A stretch of 64,000 nucleotides of DNA from Actinomycetota bacterium (GTDB lineage: Bacteria; Actinomycetota; Acidimicrobiia; Acidimicrobiales; RAAP-2), in contig JAJPJD010000040.1 of NCBI GenBank assembly GCA_021324355.1, positions 1-64,000 of the forward strand. The letters run 5' to 3'. A model generated the notes under the pieces. It did not search any database. It was not told the DNA's origin and saw only the letters and a program-made list of their open reading frames with translations. This document shows positions 50,146 through 60,624 of the stretch, piece by piece. The position numbers and the translations under genes are program-made. How positions within the stretch are numbered: position 1 is the first letter of the stretch; each line of letters begins with the position of its first letter.

Positions 50146-51246
50146 CTACGCCCCTCGCTGCGCCAACCGAGTGAGCCGCAGCAGCAGCGACTCGAGCAGA
50201 AGCGGTTCGTTGGGGTTGCGCTCGAGGGATGCGGCTGCCTGGGTGATCATCTGGGCGGCCCGGGTGCAGCGCTCGATCTCCTCGCCGTCCCGCCCGGCGG
50301 CCAGTACGCCGGCCATCCGGTCCCGATAGGCCCGGGCAAGCACGCCGAGACCGGCCCGCAGTTCGTCGGTTCGCCACCGCCGCTCCTCGCGGTGGTGACG
50401 TTCCAGGATCTCGCGCCGACCGGGGATGGCCCGCTCGCCCAGACTCTCGGCCTGCGCACCCAGCGCGGCAAGCTCCCGAGCGTGCTCGTTGCGCAACGGC
50501 GCCACGGCGGCGTCGGAGGCCGCGAGCAGCTCGGACGCCAACGAAGCCGCCACCGCACCGTCGCCGGTGAGCCGGGCCGGCACCGACCGCCACAGTTCGT
50601 GGCGAACCACGAACCCTTCGTCCTCGGCCAGAAGCCGCGCTCGCTCCAAGTCGCCACCGCTCCCGTCGGCCAACACTCGGGCCCGCTCGGGCTCCACGCC
50701 CCTCGCCACCAGCCACGCCTCGACGGCAGCCGGAGCGATGGGCGGAAAGCGGATCTCGACGCAGCGACTGGCGACGGTGCCCAACTCCGGCGGCAGCTCC
50801 TCGCAGAGCAAGACGAACACCGTTGCTGGTGGCGGCTCCTCGACCGTCTTGAGGAGTGCCGGAGCCGAGCGGATGGCCAGGTGCACGTCGTTGACCACCA
50901 CCACTTGGCGTTGGGCCACCAGCGGGCGGCGCTGGGCCAGCAACACCAGTCGCCGGGCGTCGTCAACCCCGAGGGCGGCACCGGTCCGATCGACGATGAC
51001 CAAGTCCGGGTGGGTGCCGGCCAGCGCCTGCCGGCAGGTGTCGCAGCGCCCGCACCCGCCCGCCGGGCACAGCAACGCGGCAGCGAAGGCCCGAGCCGCC
51101 GGTTGCACCCCTGACCCGGCGGTGCCGAGGAAGAGGTAGGCATGCACCGGCGTGGGTGCTGCCGCCCGCAGGGCGGCGACCGCCTGGGGCTGTCCGACCA
51201 CCGCTGCGAACAGGGAGGACGCCGGGAGACCGTCGGTGTCGGTCAT
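50146..51246 (-). CDS. holB: DNA polymerase III delta' subunit
   Basis: HAYLFLGTAGSGVQPAARAFAAALLC; CGRCDTCRQALAGTHPDLVIVD; LLKTVEEPPPATVFVLL. Confidence 0.9.
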   Translation of the reverse strand: MTDTDGLPASSLFAAVVGQPQAVAALRAAAPTPVHAYLFLGTAGSGVQPAARAFAAALLCPAGGCGRCDTCRQALAGTHPDLVIVDRTGAALGVDDARRLVLLAQRRPLVAQRQVVVVNDVHLAIRSAPALLKTVEEPPPATVFVLLCEELPPELGTVASRCVEIRFPPIAPAAVEAWLVARGVEPERARVLADGSGGDLERARLLAEDEGFVVRHELWRSVPARLTGDGAVAASLASELLAASDAAVAPLRNEHARELAALGAQAESLGERAIPGRREILERHHREERRWRTDELRAGLGVLARAYRDRMAGVLAAGRDGEEIERCTRAAQMITQAAASLERNPNEPLLLESLLLRLTRLAQRGA

Positions 51247-51860
51247 CCCGGCCGACCCAGTCGCCCGACCACCGCGGCATGGACCGCGTCGGCCACCGTC
51301 TCAACGTCTGCCGTCCCGTCGACGACGACCCAGCGGTCGGGGTCCGACCGGACCAGCTCCTGGTAGCCGGCCGCAACCCGGGCGTGGAAGTCGTCGTCGT
51401 CGCGCTCCAACCGGTCGCGCCAGGACCCCGCGGTGCGCGCCCGGGCGAGCTCCAGGGGGACCTCGAGGAGGACCGAGAGGTCGGCCGCAACGCCGGCGGT
51501 GGCGAACTCGAGCACCCCGTGGAGCGACGGCGCCCCCAGTCCCCGGCCGAAGCCCTGGTAGGCGAGGGTGGACCCGCAGTAGCGGTCGGTCACCACCCAG
51601 CGGCCGGCGGCCAGGGCTGGCTCGATCACCTCGTGCACGTGCTGGGCCCGGTCGGCCGCCATCAGGAGGGCCTCGGCCCGAGCCGACGGCCGGTGCTCCG
51701 GGTCGAGCAGCAGGGCCCGGATGGCCACGCCTAGCTCGGTGCCGCCCGGCTCGTAGGTGAGCAGCGCGCCGAGCCGCTGCGCCAGGATCGTGGCCTGGGT
51801 GGACTTGCCGCTGCCGTCGATGCCCTCCAGGGCCACAAGGCGGCCGGCCGGCCCGCTCAC
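51243..51860 (-). CDS. tmk: dTMP kinase
   Basis: LVALEGIDGSGKSTQATILAQRL; YEPGGTELGVAIR; VVTDRYCGSTLAYQGFGRGL. Confidence 0.94.
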   Translation of the reverse strand: MSGPAGRLVALEGIDGSGKSTQATILAQRLGALLTYEPGGTELGVAIRALLLDPEHRPSARAEALLMAADRAQHVHEVIEPALAAGRWVVTDRYCGSTLAYQGFGRGLGAPSLHGVLEFATAGVAADLSVLLEVPLELARARTAGSWRDRLERDDDDFHARVAAGYQELVRSDPDRWVVVDGTADVETVADAVHAAVVGRLGRPG

Positions 51861-51873
51861 TGGTCCACGGACC

Positions 51874-54726
51874 TCAGCCGGAGCCGGTTCCAGAGGGCGG
51901 GCGATCGGGCCGAGTCCTCCGCCCTGTGGCACTGGCCTTTTTGGCTGTTGCCTTCGTCGTCCCCTTGGCCCCGGCCGCCTTGGTGGCCCGGGTCGCCTTG
52001 GTTGCCTTGGTGGCCCGGGTCGCCCGCGGCGCCCGGGGACCAGCCGCCCGGCGCTCGGCCAGCAGCTCGACCGCCCGCTCGAGGGTGATCGACTCCACGT
52101 TGTCGCCGCGCCGCAGCGACGCGTTCACCGTGCCGTCGGTCACATACGGCCCGAACCGGCCGTCACGCACCACGACCGGCCGCTCGGTGTCGGGGTCCGT
52201 GCCGAGCTCCCGCAGCGGGCCGGCCGTCGTCCGGCCGCGGCGGGTCTTGGGCTGGGCAAACAGGGCCCGGGCCTCGTCCAGCTCGATGGTCAGCAGCTGG
52301 TCCTCGGTGGCCAGGCTGCGGGTGTCGCTCCCCCGCTTGAGGTAGGGGCCGAACCGGCCGTTGTGGGCCACGATCTCCTCACCGGTGTCGGGATCGACCC
52401 CGACCACCCGGGGGATCGACAGCAGCTCGAGCGCCTGTTCGAGGGTGAGCGTCTCGGGCGACATGGAGGCGAACAGCGAGGCCGTGCGCGGCTTGGCCCC
52501 CCCTTCGGTCGCGTCGCCCAGCTGGACATAGGGCCCGAAGCGGCCGGCCTTCACCCACACCTCGAGCCCGCTGTCCGGGTCGGTGCCGAGCAACCGGTCC
52601 CCGGAGGGAGCGGCCAAGAGCTGCTCGGCTCGCTCGACGGTCAGCTCGTCGGGCGCCAGGTCGTCGGGCAACGAGACCCGGTCGCTCCCTCGCTGGAGGT
52701 AGGGGCCGTAGCGGCCGACCCGGACCACGATCGGCTCGCCGCTGGCGTCGGTGCCGATCGGGATCGAGTTGATCTCCCGGGCGTCGATCTCGCCCAGGTG
52801 GAGCGCGACCGCCGCCTTGAGGCCCAGGCGCAGGGTGTCGCCGCCGAGCTCGCCAGGCTGTCCGTCAGACCTCTGGCGGTCCGACCGATCGGTGCCATTG
52901 CGACTCGAGCGCTCCTCGGTCGAGCCGAAGTAGAAACGGGTGAGCCAGGGCAGCGCTTCCTCCCGGCCGTCGGCGATCTCGTCGAGGTCGTTCTCCATCG
53001 ACGCGGTGAACCCGTAGTCGACCAGCTCACCGAAGTGCCGTTCCAGCAACGACACCACCGCGAACGCGGTGAAGCTCGGGACCAGTGCCGAGCCCTTCTT
53101 CCACACGTAGCCGCGGTCGATGATGGTCGACAGCACGGTGGCATAGGTCGACGGCCGGCCCACCCCCAGCTCTTCCATCGCCTTCACCAACGAGGCCTCG
53201 GTGTAGCGGGCCGGCGGTTGGGTGGCGTGGGCCTCGGGTTCGAACGCCTCGGCGCGCACCTGCTGGCCCTCGGCCAAAGGAGGCAGGATCACCTCCCGCT
53301 CCGCCAGCTCGGCCTCGGGGTCGTCGTCCCCCTCCACATATGCCCGCAGGAAGCCGGGGAAGGTGATCACCCGGCCGTTGGCCGAGACCTCGGCGTCGGC
53401 CCCGGCGAAGCCCTCGACCGACGCCGGCACCGGGGCGACCAGCCGGACCTGGGCGCTGCGCCCGGTGGCGTCGTTCATCTGGGAGGCGACCGTGCGCTTC
53501 CAGATGAGCTCGTAGAGGCGAAGCTCGTCACCGCTGAGCGAGGCGGCGGCCTGGTCGGGGGTCCGGAAGGTCTCCCCGGCTGGGCGGATCGCCTCGTGGG
53601 CCTCCTGGGCGTTCTTCACCTTGCGCTCGTAGCGGCGAGGACGCTCGGGCACGTACTCGGGGCCGTAGAGGACGGCGGCCTGGGTCCGGGCGGCCGACAG
53701 AGCCTCGTCGGACAGCGTGGTCGAGTCGGTCCGCATGTAGGTGATCCAGCCCTGTTCGTACAGGCGCTGGGCCACCTGCATGGTCCGCTGGGCACTGAAA
53801 CGGAGCTTGCGGGCCGCCTCCTGCTGCAGGGTGGAGGTCATGAACGGCGGGGCTGGCGAGCGGCGGAAGGGTCGTTCGGTGACCGAGCGCACCCCAAAGC
53901 GCACCCCGGCCAGGGCCGCCGACAGCGACCGGGCCGCCGGTTCGTCCAGCACCCGGACCCGGTCGGGCTCCGCGACCTCGCCCCGCTCGTCGAAGTCCTT
54001 CCCGGTGGCCACCGGGGTCCCGCCCAGGGAGACCAGGGTGCCGGTGAATCGGGCCGGCGTCGTCGAGTCGCCCGGCTGTGTCTGCTCGGGCGCGGCGAAG
54101 GTTCCCTCGACGCTCCACCAGGCGGCCGAGCGGAACCGCATCCGGGCCCGCTCCCGTTCGACGATCATCCGGGTGGCCACGCTCTGGACCCGGCCGGCCG
54201 ACAGCCGGGGCATGATCTTCTTCCACAGGACCGGGGACACCTCGTAGCCGTAGAGGCGATCGAGGATGCGGCGCGCCTCTTGGGCATCGACCAGGCGGCG
54301 GTCGAGCTCGCGTGGGTTCTCGACCGCCCGCTGGAGCGCAGCCGGGGTGATCTCGTGGAACACCATCCGTTTCACCGGCACCTGCGGCGCCAGCACCTCG
54401 TAGAGGTGCCAGGCGATCGACTCGCCCTCCCGATCCTCGTCGGTGGCGAGGTACAGCTCGTCGGCCTGCTTCAACTGCCGCTTCAGGTTGGCCACCACCG
54501 ACCGCTTCTCGGGGGCGGTCACGTACAGCGGCTTGAACCCGTTGTCCACGTCCACGCCCAGGCGAGACCACTCCTCGCCCTTGTATGCCGCGGGGATCTC
54601 GTCGGCCCCACGGGGAAGGTCCCGAATGTGCCCGACCGAGGACTCGACCACGAAGTCCGGGCCGAGCATGCCCGCGATGGTGCGAGCCTTGGCCGGTGAC
54701 TCGACGATCACGAGTGCTCTGGGCAT
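51874..54726 (-). CDS. topA: DNA topoisomerase I
   Basis: MPRALVIVESPAKARTIAGMLG; LATDEDREGESIAWHL; WITYMRTDSTTLSDEAL active-site Tyr; several C-terminal TopA repeats (G.FGPYV/YL); Lys/Ala/Thr-rich tail. Confidence 0.96.
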   Translation of the reverse strand: MPRALVIVESPAKARTIAGMLGPDFVVESSVGHIRDLPRGADEIPAAYKGEEWSRLGVDVDNGFKPLYVTAPEKRSVVANLKRQLKQADELYLATDEDREGESIAWHLYEVLAPQVPVKRMVFHEITPAALQRAVENPRELDRRLVDAQEARRILDRLYGYEVSPVLWKKIMPRLSAGRVQSVATRMIVERERARMRFRSAAWWSVEGTFAAPEQTQPGDSTTPARFTGTLVSLGGTPVATGKDFDERGEVAEPDRVRVLDEPAARSLSAALAGVRFGVRSVTERPFRRSPAPPFMTSTLQQEAARKLRFSAQRTMQVAQRLYEQGWITYMRTDSTTLSDEALSAARTQAAVLYGPEYVPERPRRYERKVKNAQEAHEAIRPAGETFRTPDQAAASLSGDELRLYELIWKRTVASQMNDATGRSAQVRLVAPVPASVEGFAGADAEVSANGRVITFPGFLRAYVEGDDDPEAELAEREVILPPLAEGQQVRAEAFEPEAHATQPPARYTEASLVKAMEELGVGRPSTYATVLSTIIDRGYVWKKGSALVPSFTAFAVVSLLERHFGELVDYGFTASMENDLDEIADGREEALPWLTRFYFGSTEERSSRNGTDRSDRQRSDGQPGELGGDTLRLGLKAAVALHLGEIDAREINSIPIGTDASGEPIVVRVGRYGPYLQRGSDRVSLPDDLAPDELTVERAEQLLAAPSGDRLLGTDPDSGLEVWVKAGRFGPYVQLGDATEGGAKPRTASLFASMSPETLTLEQALELLSIPRVVGVDPDTGEEIVAHNGRFGPYLKRGSDTRSLATEDQLLTIELDEARALFAQPKTRRGRTTAGPLRELGTDPDTERPVVVRDGRFGPYVTDGTVNASLRRGDNVESITLERAVELLAERRAAGPRAPRATRATKATKATRATKAAGAKGTTKATAKKASATGRRTRPDRPPSGTGSG

Positions 54727-54892
54727 CTCAGCTCCTGCGGGCCGGGTGCGGCCAGGGGGCCGCCGGAGGGACACGATCCCCGCCTGGAGGCGCTCCAGTC
54801 AAGAGCGCCAGCCCCCGACCAGGACATCGAGGCTGGTCGGGGCCCGTTCGGACCCGGAGTCGTCGGCGAGCCGTCGCCGCCCCAGACCCCCG

Positions 54893-57211
54893 CTAGTCCG
54901 CCACCGCCAGGGCCGGCGGCTCGTCGGGCACCATGGCCTCCGCCTTGCGCTTGGAGAAGGCGATGGCCGACAGCAGGATCACCAGGGCGATCCCGGCGAT
55001 GGCGTAGCGGGCCCCATCGTTGTGCCGCAGCGAGATCACGGCCGGCAGGATGAGCAGCGAGACCAGGTTCATCACCTTGATCAAGGGGTTGAGCGCCGGG
55101 CCGGCGGTGTCCTTGAACGGGTCGCCGACGGTGTCACCGATCACCGCCGCCTTGTGGGTCTCGGAGCCCTTGCCCCCTTCCCGGCCTTCCTCGATGTACT
55201 TCTTGGCGTTGTCCCACGCCCCACCGGAGTTCGACAGGGTGTTGGCCATCAGCTGGCCGGTGAGGATGGCAGCAGCCAGGAACGCGCCCAGGGCCTGGTA
55301 GTTGATGCCGAAGCCGATGATGGCCGGCGTGAGCACTGCCAGCAGCGCCGGGGTGGCCAGCTCGCGCTGGGCGGCCGCGGTGCAGATCGAGATCACCCGC
55401 CCGTACTCGGGCTTCTCGGTGTTGTCCATGATCCCGGGGTGGTCCCGGAACTGGCGGCGCACTTCTTGGACGACGGTCCCAGCCGAACGCCCGACGGCCC
55501 GGATCGCGAGCGACGAGAACAAGAACGCGACCGACCCGCCGATCAGCAGGCCGATGAAGGTGGTCGGGTCGGCCACGTTGATCTGCGCCGCGATCTGGTG
55601 GAACAGCTGGGAGCCGGTCGCATGGAGATTCAGCTGGGAACCGATGGTCTCGATGAACGAGGCAAACAGCGCCACCGCCGCGATGACCGCCGAGCCGATC
55701 GCCACCCCCTTGGTGATGGCCTTGGTCGTGTTGCCCACCGCATCGAGGCTGACCATGATCCGCTCGGCCTCGCCGCTGAACTCACCGGACATCTCCGCGA
55801 CCCCGGCCGCGTTGTCCGAGACCGGACCGAAGCTGTCCTCAGAGACGATCATCCCGGTGGTGGCGAGCAGGCCGATCCCGATCAGCGCCACCAGGTACAA
55901 GGAGAACTCGATGTTGCCGTGGCCCAGGCCGATGGCGACTGCGATCGCGATCGCGATCGCGATGATGGCCCACACCGACGACTCGAGGCCGATCGAGATC
56001 CCCGACAGCACCGTGGTGGCCGGACCGGTGCGGGCCGATTCGGCGATCTCGCGCACCGGGCTGCGCTCGGTGGAGGTGAACTGCTCGGTGATCTGGCTAG
56101 CCACCAGCGCGAGCACCACGCCGGTCAGCACCGCGTAGAAGACCTTCAAGTTGTGGACGTAGTACTGGGCCACGAAGAACGCGCCCACCACCGTGATCAA
56201 CGCCGCGCTCCAAAAGCCGCGATTGATCGCCGACAGGGCGTTGCGATCCTTTGGCCGAGCCCGAACCAGCAGCACTCCGGCCACCGAGGCCACGATGCCG
56301 ATAGCCGGGACGATCAGCGGGTAGAGGACCGCCGGGGTGGGGTTGCGGTGAATGGTCCGGAACGCCGCGAAGCCGAGGATCAGCGAGGAGATGATGGTGA
56401 TGATGTAGGACTCGAACAGGTCGGCCGCCATGCCGGCGCAGTCGCCCACGTTGTCGCCCACGTTGTCGGCGATGGTGGCCGCGTTCCGGGGGTCGTCCTC
56501 GGGGATGCCGGCCTCGACCTTGCCAACCAGGTCTGCCCCGACGTCGGCGGCCTTGGTGAAGATCCCCCCGCCGACCCGCATGAACAGGGCCAGCAGCGAG
56601 GCCCCGAAGGCGAAGCCGACCAGGACCGCGGTGGCGGTGTTCTGGAAGATGAACATGATCGCGGTTGCCCCGAGCAGCCCGAGGCCGACACACAACATCC
56701 CGGTCACCGCGCCCGAACGGAAGGCAACCTTGAGCGCCCGGTCCAGCCGGCCGCCGGTGGCAGCGGCCGCGGTGCGGACATTGCCCCGCACCGCCACGCT
56801 CATGCCGATGAACCCGGTCAGCCCGGAGAACGCCGCCCCGAACAAAAAGCAGACCACCCGCAGCAGCCCGGCCTGGGCGAAGCTGAACGCGATCGTGCCG
56901 TTCGGCCTGGTCACTTTGGTCGCCGTGAAGAAGATGAGGATGGCCAGCGGGACCACGATGATCGCGATCACCTTGAACTGGCGCTTCAAGAACGCTTCGG
57001 CCCCCTCCTGGATGGCCCGGGCGATGTCGCGCATGGTGGCGGTGCCCTGGTCCGCCCGGAGCACCCCTCGCATGAGGGCGAGTCCGGAGAGGATCCCTAC
57101 CACCCCGGCGAGGAGGGCCAGGACCAGCCACACCTTGTCGGTCCCCCCGAGGTGGAAGTTCTGGTAGCTGCCCTCGGTGGCCAGCTGGGTCAGGCCTGGC
57201 ATACGCGACAT
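54893..57211 (-). CDS. hppA: K+-independent H+-translocating membrane pyrophosphatase
   Basis: GGGIFTKAADVGADLVGKVEAGIPEDDPRNAATIADNVGDNVGDCAGMAADLFESY; GNTTKAITKG (Lys/Thr = K+-independent type). Confidence 0.95.
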   Translation of the reverse strand: MSRMPGLTQLATEGSYQNFHLGGTDKVWLVLALLAGVVGILSGLALMRGVLRADQGTATMRDIARAIQEGAEAFLKRQFKVIAIIVVPLAILIFFTATKVTRPNGTIAFSFAQAGLLRVVCFLFGAAFSGLTGFIGMSVAVRGNVRTAAAATGGRLDRALKVAFRSGAVTGMLCVGLGLLGATAIMFIFQNTATAVLVGFAFGASLLALFMRVGGGIFTKAADVGADLVGKVEAGIPEDDPRNAATIADNVGDNVGDCAGMAADLFESYIITIISSLILGFAAFRTIHRNPTPAVLYPLIVPAIGIVASVAGVLLVRARPKDRNALSAINRGFWSAALITVVGAFFVAQYYVHNLKVFYAVLTGVVLALVASQITEQFTSTERSPVREIAESARTGPATTVLSGISIGLESSVWAIIAIAIAIAVAIGLGHGNIEFSLYLVALIGIGLLATTGMIVSEDSFGPVSDNAAGVAEMSGEFSGEAERIMVSLDAVGNTTKAITKGVAIGSAVIAAVALFASFIETIGSQLNLHATGSQLFHQIAAQINVADPTTFIGLLIGGSVAFLFSSLAIRAVGRSAGTVVQEVRRQFRDHPGIMDNTEKPEYGRVISICTAAAQRELATPALLAVLTPAIIGFGINYQALGAFLAAAILTGQLMANTLSNSGGAWDNAKKYIEEGREGGKGSETHKAAVIGDTVGDPFKDTAGPALNPLIKVMNLVSLLILPAVISLRHNDGARYAIAGIALVILLSAIAFSKRKAEAMVPDEPPALAVAD

Positions 57212-57433
57212 GGTTCCCTTCGCATGGCTGTCCTATCGGTGCTCCCCCGCTCCCGGCGGGGCCACCCGGCCGAGCCTCCGGCGGCCCGCGGCAGGTCCGG
57301 TCGCAGAACCTCGGGCCACCGTGCCGGGGAGAGGCGGAACGCGGCCCAGCAGGAGTCGCCGACGCTCCATGGGCCGGGTGGACGATAGCGAGCCCGGGGC
57401 CCCTCCGGCAAGGTCCCCGGCGCTCGGCCCATC

Positions 57434-59866
57434 TCAGGCCTCCTGATCGGCCGGTCCGGCCACCAGCTCGTAGTCCGGGTTGAGCAGGGCCAGCCGGCGC
57501 CCCCAGGAGCCGGCCATCCCCGATGCGACCAGCCGGGCCCCGGTCTCGATCCCCGGGATCCGTGGCCGGCCCTGGAAGACCAGGAGGATCCGTCCGGTGT
57601 CGTCCACCAGCACGCACTCGAGGTTCTGGGTGCCACCCCGGGGCTGCACCCGGACCGAGTGGATGCGGCCAGCCACCCGCACCCGCTGGCGCCAGCCGAC
57701 CTCCCCGATCGGCACCGTGTCCCGGGACCGCCGGGCCAACGCCTCGTCGGCCGCCAGCGGTCGGCCTCGGGAGGGCGGCGGGGCCGGCTCCCCCCGGGGA
57801 GCGGGGCGGGAGAGCAGCTCGCCCACGTTGAACGGGACGATGGTCGGGCTGACGTGGGGCACCACGCTCAGCGCGGCCGCGATCCGGTCGGCCGTCCGGT
57901 CGTGCAGCAGCCGCTCCCAGGCCGAGCGGAAGCTCCGCCGGGGCAGGAGCACCGTGCACTCGGTGTCCCCGTCGGCCACCGCGTCGGCCACCAGGGCCAA
58001 GGCCGCCCGGTTCAGCCGGCGGTCCCGGCACTCGACGATGTCGAGCGGCAGCCGTGACAGCCCGAGGCGACCCCACTCCTCCTCCAACTGCCTGGCCACC
58101 TTGGTGTCCAGGTTGAAGTGGACCGCCCGCAGGTCGTCGGGGTTCAGGCTCCGCGCATACTGCAGCGCTCGGGCGGTCGCCAGGTCGAAGCGGTCGACGA
58201 AGACCACGACCACGTGGCGGGAGAGGATCGGCTCCTCGGTTGCCCGGACCGCCCCCAGCTCGAGCAGCTCCTCCTCGGCCACGTAGCGCCGGTGGAGCCT
58301 GATCAGCCCCACGAACAGCAGCGGGCCGACCACCACGACGACCCACGCCCCCTCGGTGAACTTGGCCACCGCGAAGATGGCGACCACGCTCGCTGAGAGG
58401 AAGGCGGCGAAGCCGTTGACCACCAGGTTCCGGCGCCAGTGCCGGCCCCGTTCGGTCAGGTGGTGGTGGACCATCCCGGCCCCGGCCATGGTGAACCCGG
58501 TGAACACCCCGATCGCGTACAACGCGACCAGGGCGCTCACCTTGGACCGGGTGACCACCAACAAGATGATGGCGACCGCGCCCAGGACCAAGATCCCGTT
58601 GGAGAACGCCAGCCGGTGTCCCCGGCGGGTGAGCTGACGGGGCAGGAACTGGTCGGTGGCGACAAAGCTGGCCAGGTAGGGGAACCCGTTGAAGCTGGTG
58701 TTGCCGCCGGTGTAGAGGATGAGCAGGGTGGCCGCCTGGACCACGTAGAACAACCCTCTCGCCACCCCGCTCGTGCCCAGCACGTCGCGCACCTCCTGGG
58801 AGATGACCGTGGGGGAGCCGGCCGCATAGGGGATGGCGTGGGTCCAGCGGGCGAGCAGGGTCACCCCGGCCAAGAGGAAGGCGAGGGTGGTGCTCATGAC
58901 CACGAGCGTCCGCCGGGCGTTGACCGCCTCGGGCGGCCGGAAGCTGGCCACTCCGTTGGAGATGGCCTCGAGGCCGGTCAGCGAGGAGCCGCCGTTGGCG
59001 AACGCCCGGAGCAGGGTGATGAACGCCAGCCCCATGAGCAGCCCCGACCCGGAGTGCCCCAGGTGGCCGTCGACCAGCAGGCGGGCCGGGGGGAGGGGGT
59101 GAGGGTGGAGGTCGCCCAAGGCCGCCTTCACGTAGCCGACCACGATGACCGCGCCCACCGAGACCACGAAGAAGTAGGTGGGAAAGGCAAAGAGCCGGCC
59201 CGCCTCCCGGATCCCCCGCAGGTTGCCGTAGATGAGGAGGAGGACCACTGCGACCGAGATGATCACGCTGTAGGGCAGCAGCGCCGGGAACGCGCTGGTG
59301 AGGGCGTCGGTGCCCGCCGCGGTCTGCACCGCCACCGTCACCGTGTAGTCGATGAGGAGGGCCACCGCGGCGATCTGCGCCACGGTGGGGCCGAAGTTGT
59401 CCCGGGCCACCACGTAGGCACCGCCGGCTTTGGTGTAGCGGCCGATGACCTGCAGGTAGGAGAGGGTGACGAAGAACAGCACCCCCAAGATGGCGATCAT
59501 CACCGGCACGATCAGGGTGAACGCGGCCAGGCCGATCGCCGGGACCAGCTGGTTCAGCGCCTCCTCGGTGCCGTAGGCCGAGGACGACAGGCAGTCGGGG
59601 GAGAGCACCCCGAGTGCGATGGGGCGGCTCAGCCGTTCGCTGCGGAGCTGCTCGCTGATGAGCGGCGGGCCGAGGAGGCGGTTCTTCAGCCGGTAGCCGA
59701 GCGACTCGGGGATGCCGGCGGCAGCATCGGCCGGCATCGCCACCGGCGGGGCGGGCGGCGGGGCCGGCCGGGTCGGGGGCGGGCGGTCGTCGGGGGACAG
59801 GACGGTCCCGGCCGGGCGCACCCCGGCCGACTGCGGGTCCGTCGGCGACCGATCCATCCGGCTCAC
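57434..59866 (-). CDS. APC-superfamily permease with cytosolic USP-like domain and C-terminal OB-fold domain
   Basis: ALGVLSPDCLSSSAYGTEEALNQLVPAIG and multiple TM segments; RHVVVVFVDRFDLATARALQYARSLNPDDLRAVHFNLD; C-terminal RVRVAGRIHSVRVQPRGGTQNLECVLVDDTGRILLVFQGRPRIPGIETGARLVASG. Confidence 0.85.
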   Translation of the reverse strand: MSRMDRSPTDPQSAGVRPAGTVLSPDDRPPPTRPAPPPAPPVAMPADAAAGIPESLGYRLKNRLLGPPLISEQLRSERLSRPIALGVLSPDCLSSSAYGTEEALNQLVPAIGLAAFTLIVPVMIAILGVLFFVTLSYLQVIGRYTKAGGAYVVARDNFGPTVAQIAAVALLIDYTVTVAVQTAAGTDALTSAFPALLPYSVIISVAVVLLLIYGNLRGIREAGRLFAFPTYFFVVSVGAVIVVGYVKAALGDLHPHPLPPARLLVDGHLGHSGSGLLMGLAFITLLRAFANGGSSLTGLEAISNGVASFRPPEAVNARRTLVVMSTTLAFLLAGVTLLARWTHAIPYAAGSPTVISQEVRDVLGTSGVARGLFYVVQAATLLILYTGGNTSFNGFPYLASFVATDQFLPRQLTRRGHRLAFSNGILVLGAVAIILLVVTRSKVSALVALYAIGVFTGFTMAGAGMVHHHLTERGRHWRRNLVVNGFAAFLSASVVAIFAVAKFTEGAWVVVVVGPLLFVGLIRLHRRYVAEEELLELGAVRATEEPILSRHVVVVFVDRFDLATARALQYARSLNPDDLRAVHFNLDTKVARQLEEEWGRLGLSRLPLDIVECRDRRLNRAALALVADAVADGDTECTVLLPRRSFRSAWERLLHDRTADRIAAALSVVPHVSPTIVPFNVGELLSRPAPRGEPAPPPSRGRPLAADEALARRSRDTVPIGEVGWRQRVRVAGRIHSVRVQPRGGTQNLECVLVDDTGRILLVFQGRPRIPGIETGARLVASGMAGSWGRRLALLNPDYELVAGPADQEA

Positions 59867-59937
59867 CCTAAAGCAGCGCCGTGCCGACCCGGGACCACCG
59901 CGGCGACCTTTACAACCGCAGGTCCCCGTGTTCCACT

Positions 59938-60624
59938 GTGCGGGTGCACGTCGTGGTGGTCGGATGCGGCCGGGTCGGCTCCGGCCTGGCCAAGGTCCTG
60001 GACGACCAGGGCCACAGCGTCGCCATCTTGGACCAGAACCCCCGGGCGTTCCGCCGGCTCTCCGAGAGCTTCGGTGGCCAGCGGCTGGTCGGCTCGGGGT
60101 TCGACCGCGACGACCTGGAGGCAGCCGGAGCCAAGGAGGCCGACGCCCTGGCCGCGGTGACCAGCGGCGACAACACCAACATCCTCACGGTGCGCATCGC
60201 CCGCGAGAACTACGGCATCGCGCGAGTGGTGGCCCGCATCTACGACCCCCGGCGGGCCGAGATCTACCAACGGCTGGGGATCCCGACCGTGGCCACGGTG
60301 CCCTGGACCATCGACCAGGTCCACCGGGCCCTGCTCCCCGAGCAGAACGACGCCGAGTGGGTCGACGCCACCGGCCGCCTGGTCCTGGTCGAGCGGCGGC
60401 TGCCCGAGCACTGGGCCGGTCGGGCCCTGCGCGAGCTCGAGGCCGATGGCCAGGTCCGCCTGGTCGCGGTCACCCGGGCCGGCACGCCCCGCCTGGAGAC
60501 CGCCGACCTGGTCGGCCAGGAGGGGGACGTCCTGCACCTGGCGGTGGTGAAGGAGGCGCTGGACACCCTCCGGGTACGCCTTGGCCCGGCCGAGCTGGTG
60601 AACGGGCGGGAGCGCTCGCGGTGA
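59938..60624 (+). CDS. TrkA-type potassium channel regulatory protein (RCK N and C domains)
   Basis: VHVVVVGCGRVGSGLAKVLDDQGHSVAILDQNPRAFRRL; TSGDNTNILTVRIARE. Confidence 0.88.
   Translation: MRVHVVVVGCGRVGSGLAKVLDDQGHSVAILDQNPRAFRRLSESFGGQRLVGSGFDRDDLEAAGAKEADALAAVTSGDNTNILTVRIARENYGIARVVARIYDPRRAEIYQRLGIPTVATVPWTIDQVHRALLPEQNDAEWVDATGRLVLVERRLPEHWAGRALRELEADGQVRLVAVTRAGTPRLETADLVGQEGDVLHLAVVKEALDTLRVRLGPAELVNGRERSR

Noticed and set aside
51757-57388. 980-aa and 981-aa plus-strand ORFs (51757-54699, 54443-57388)
   Set aside because: Shadow ORFs opposite topA and hppA; no recognisable domain, biased composition.
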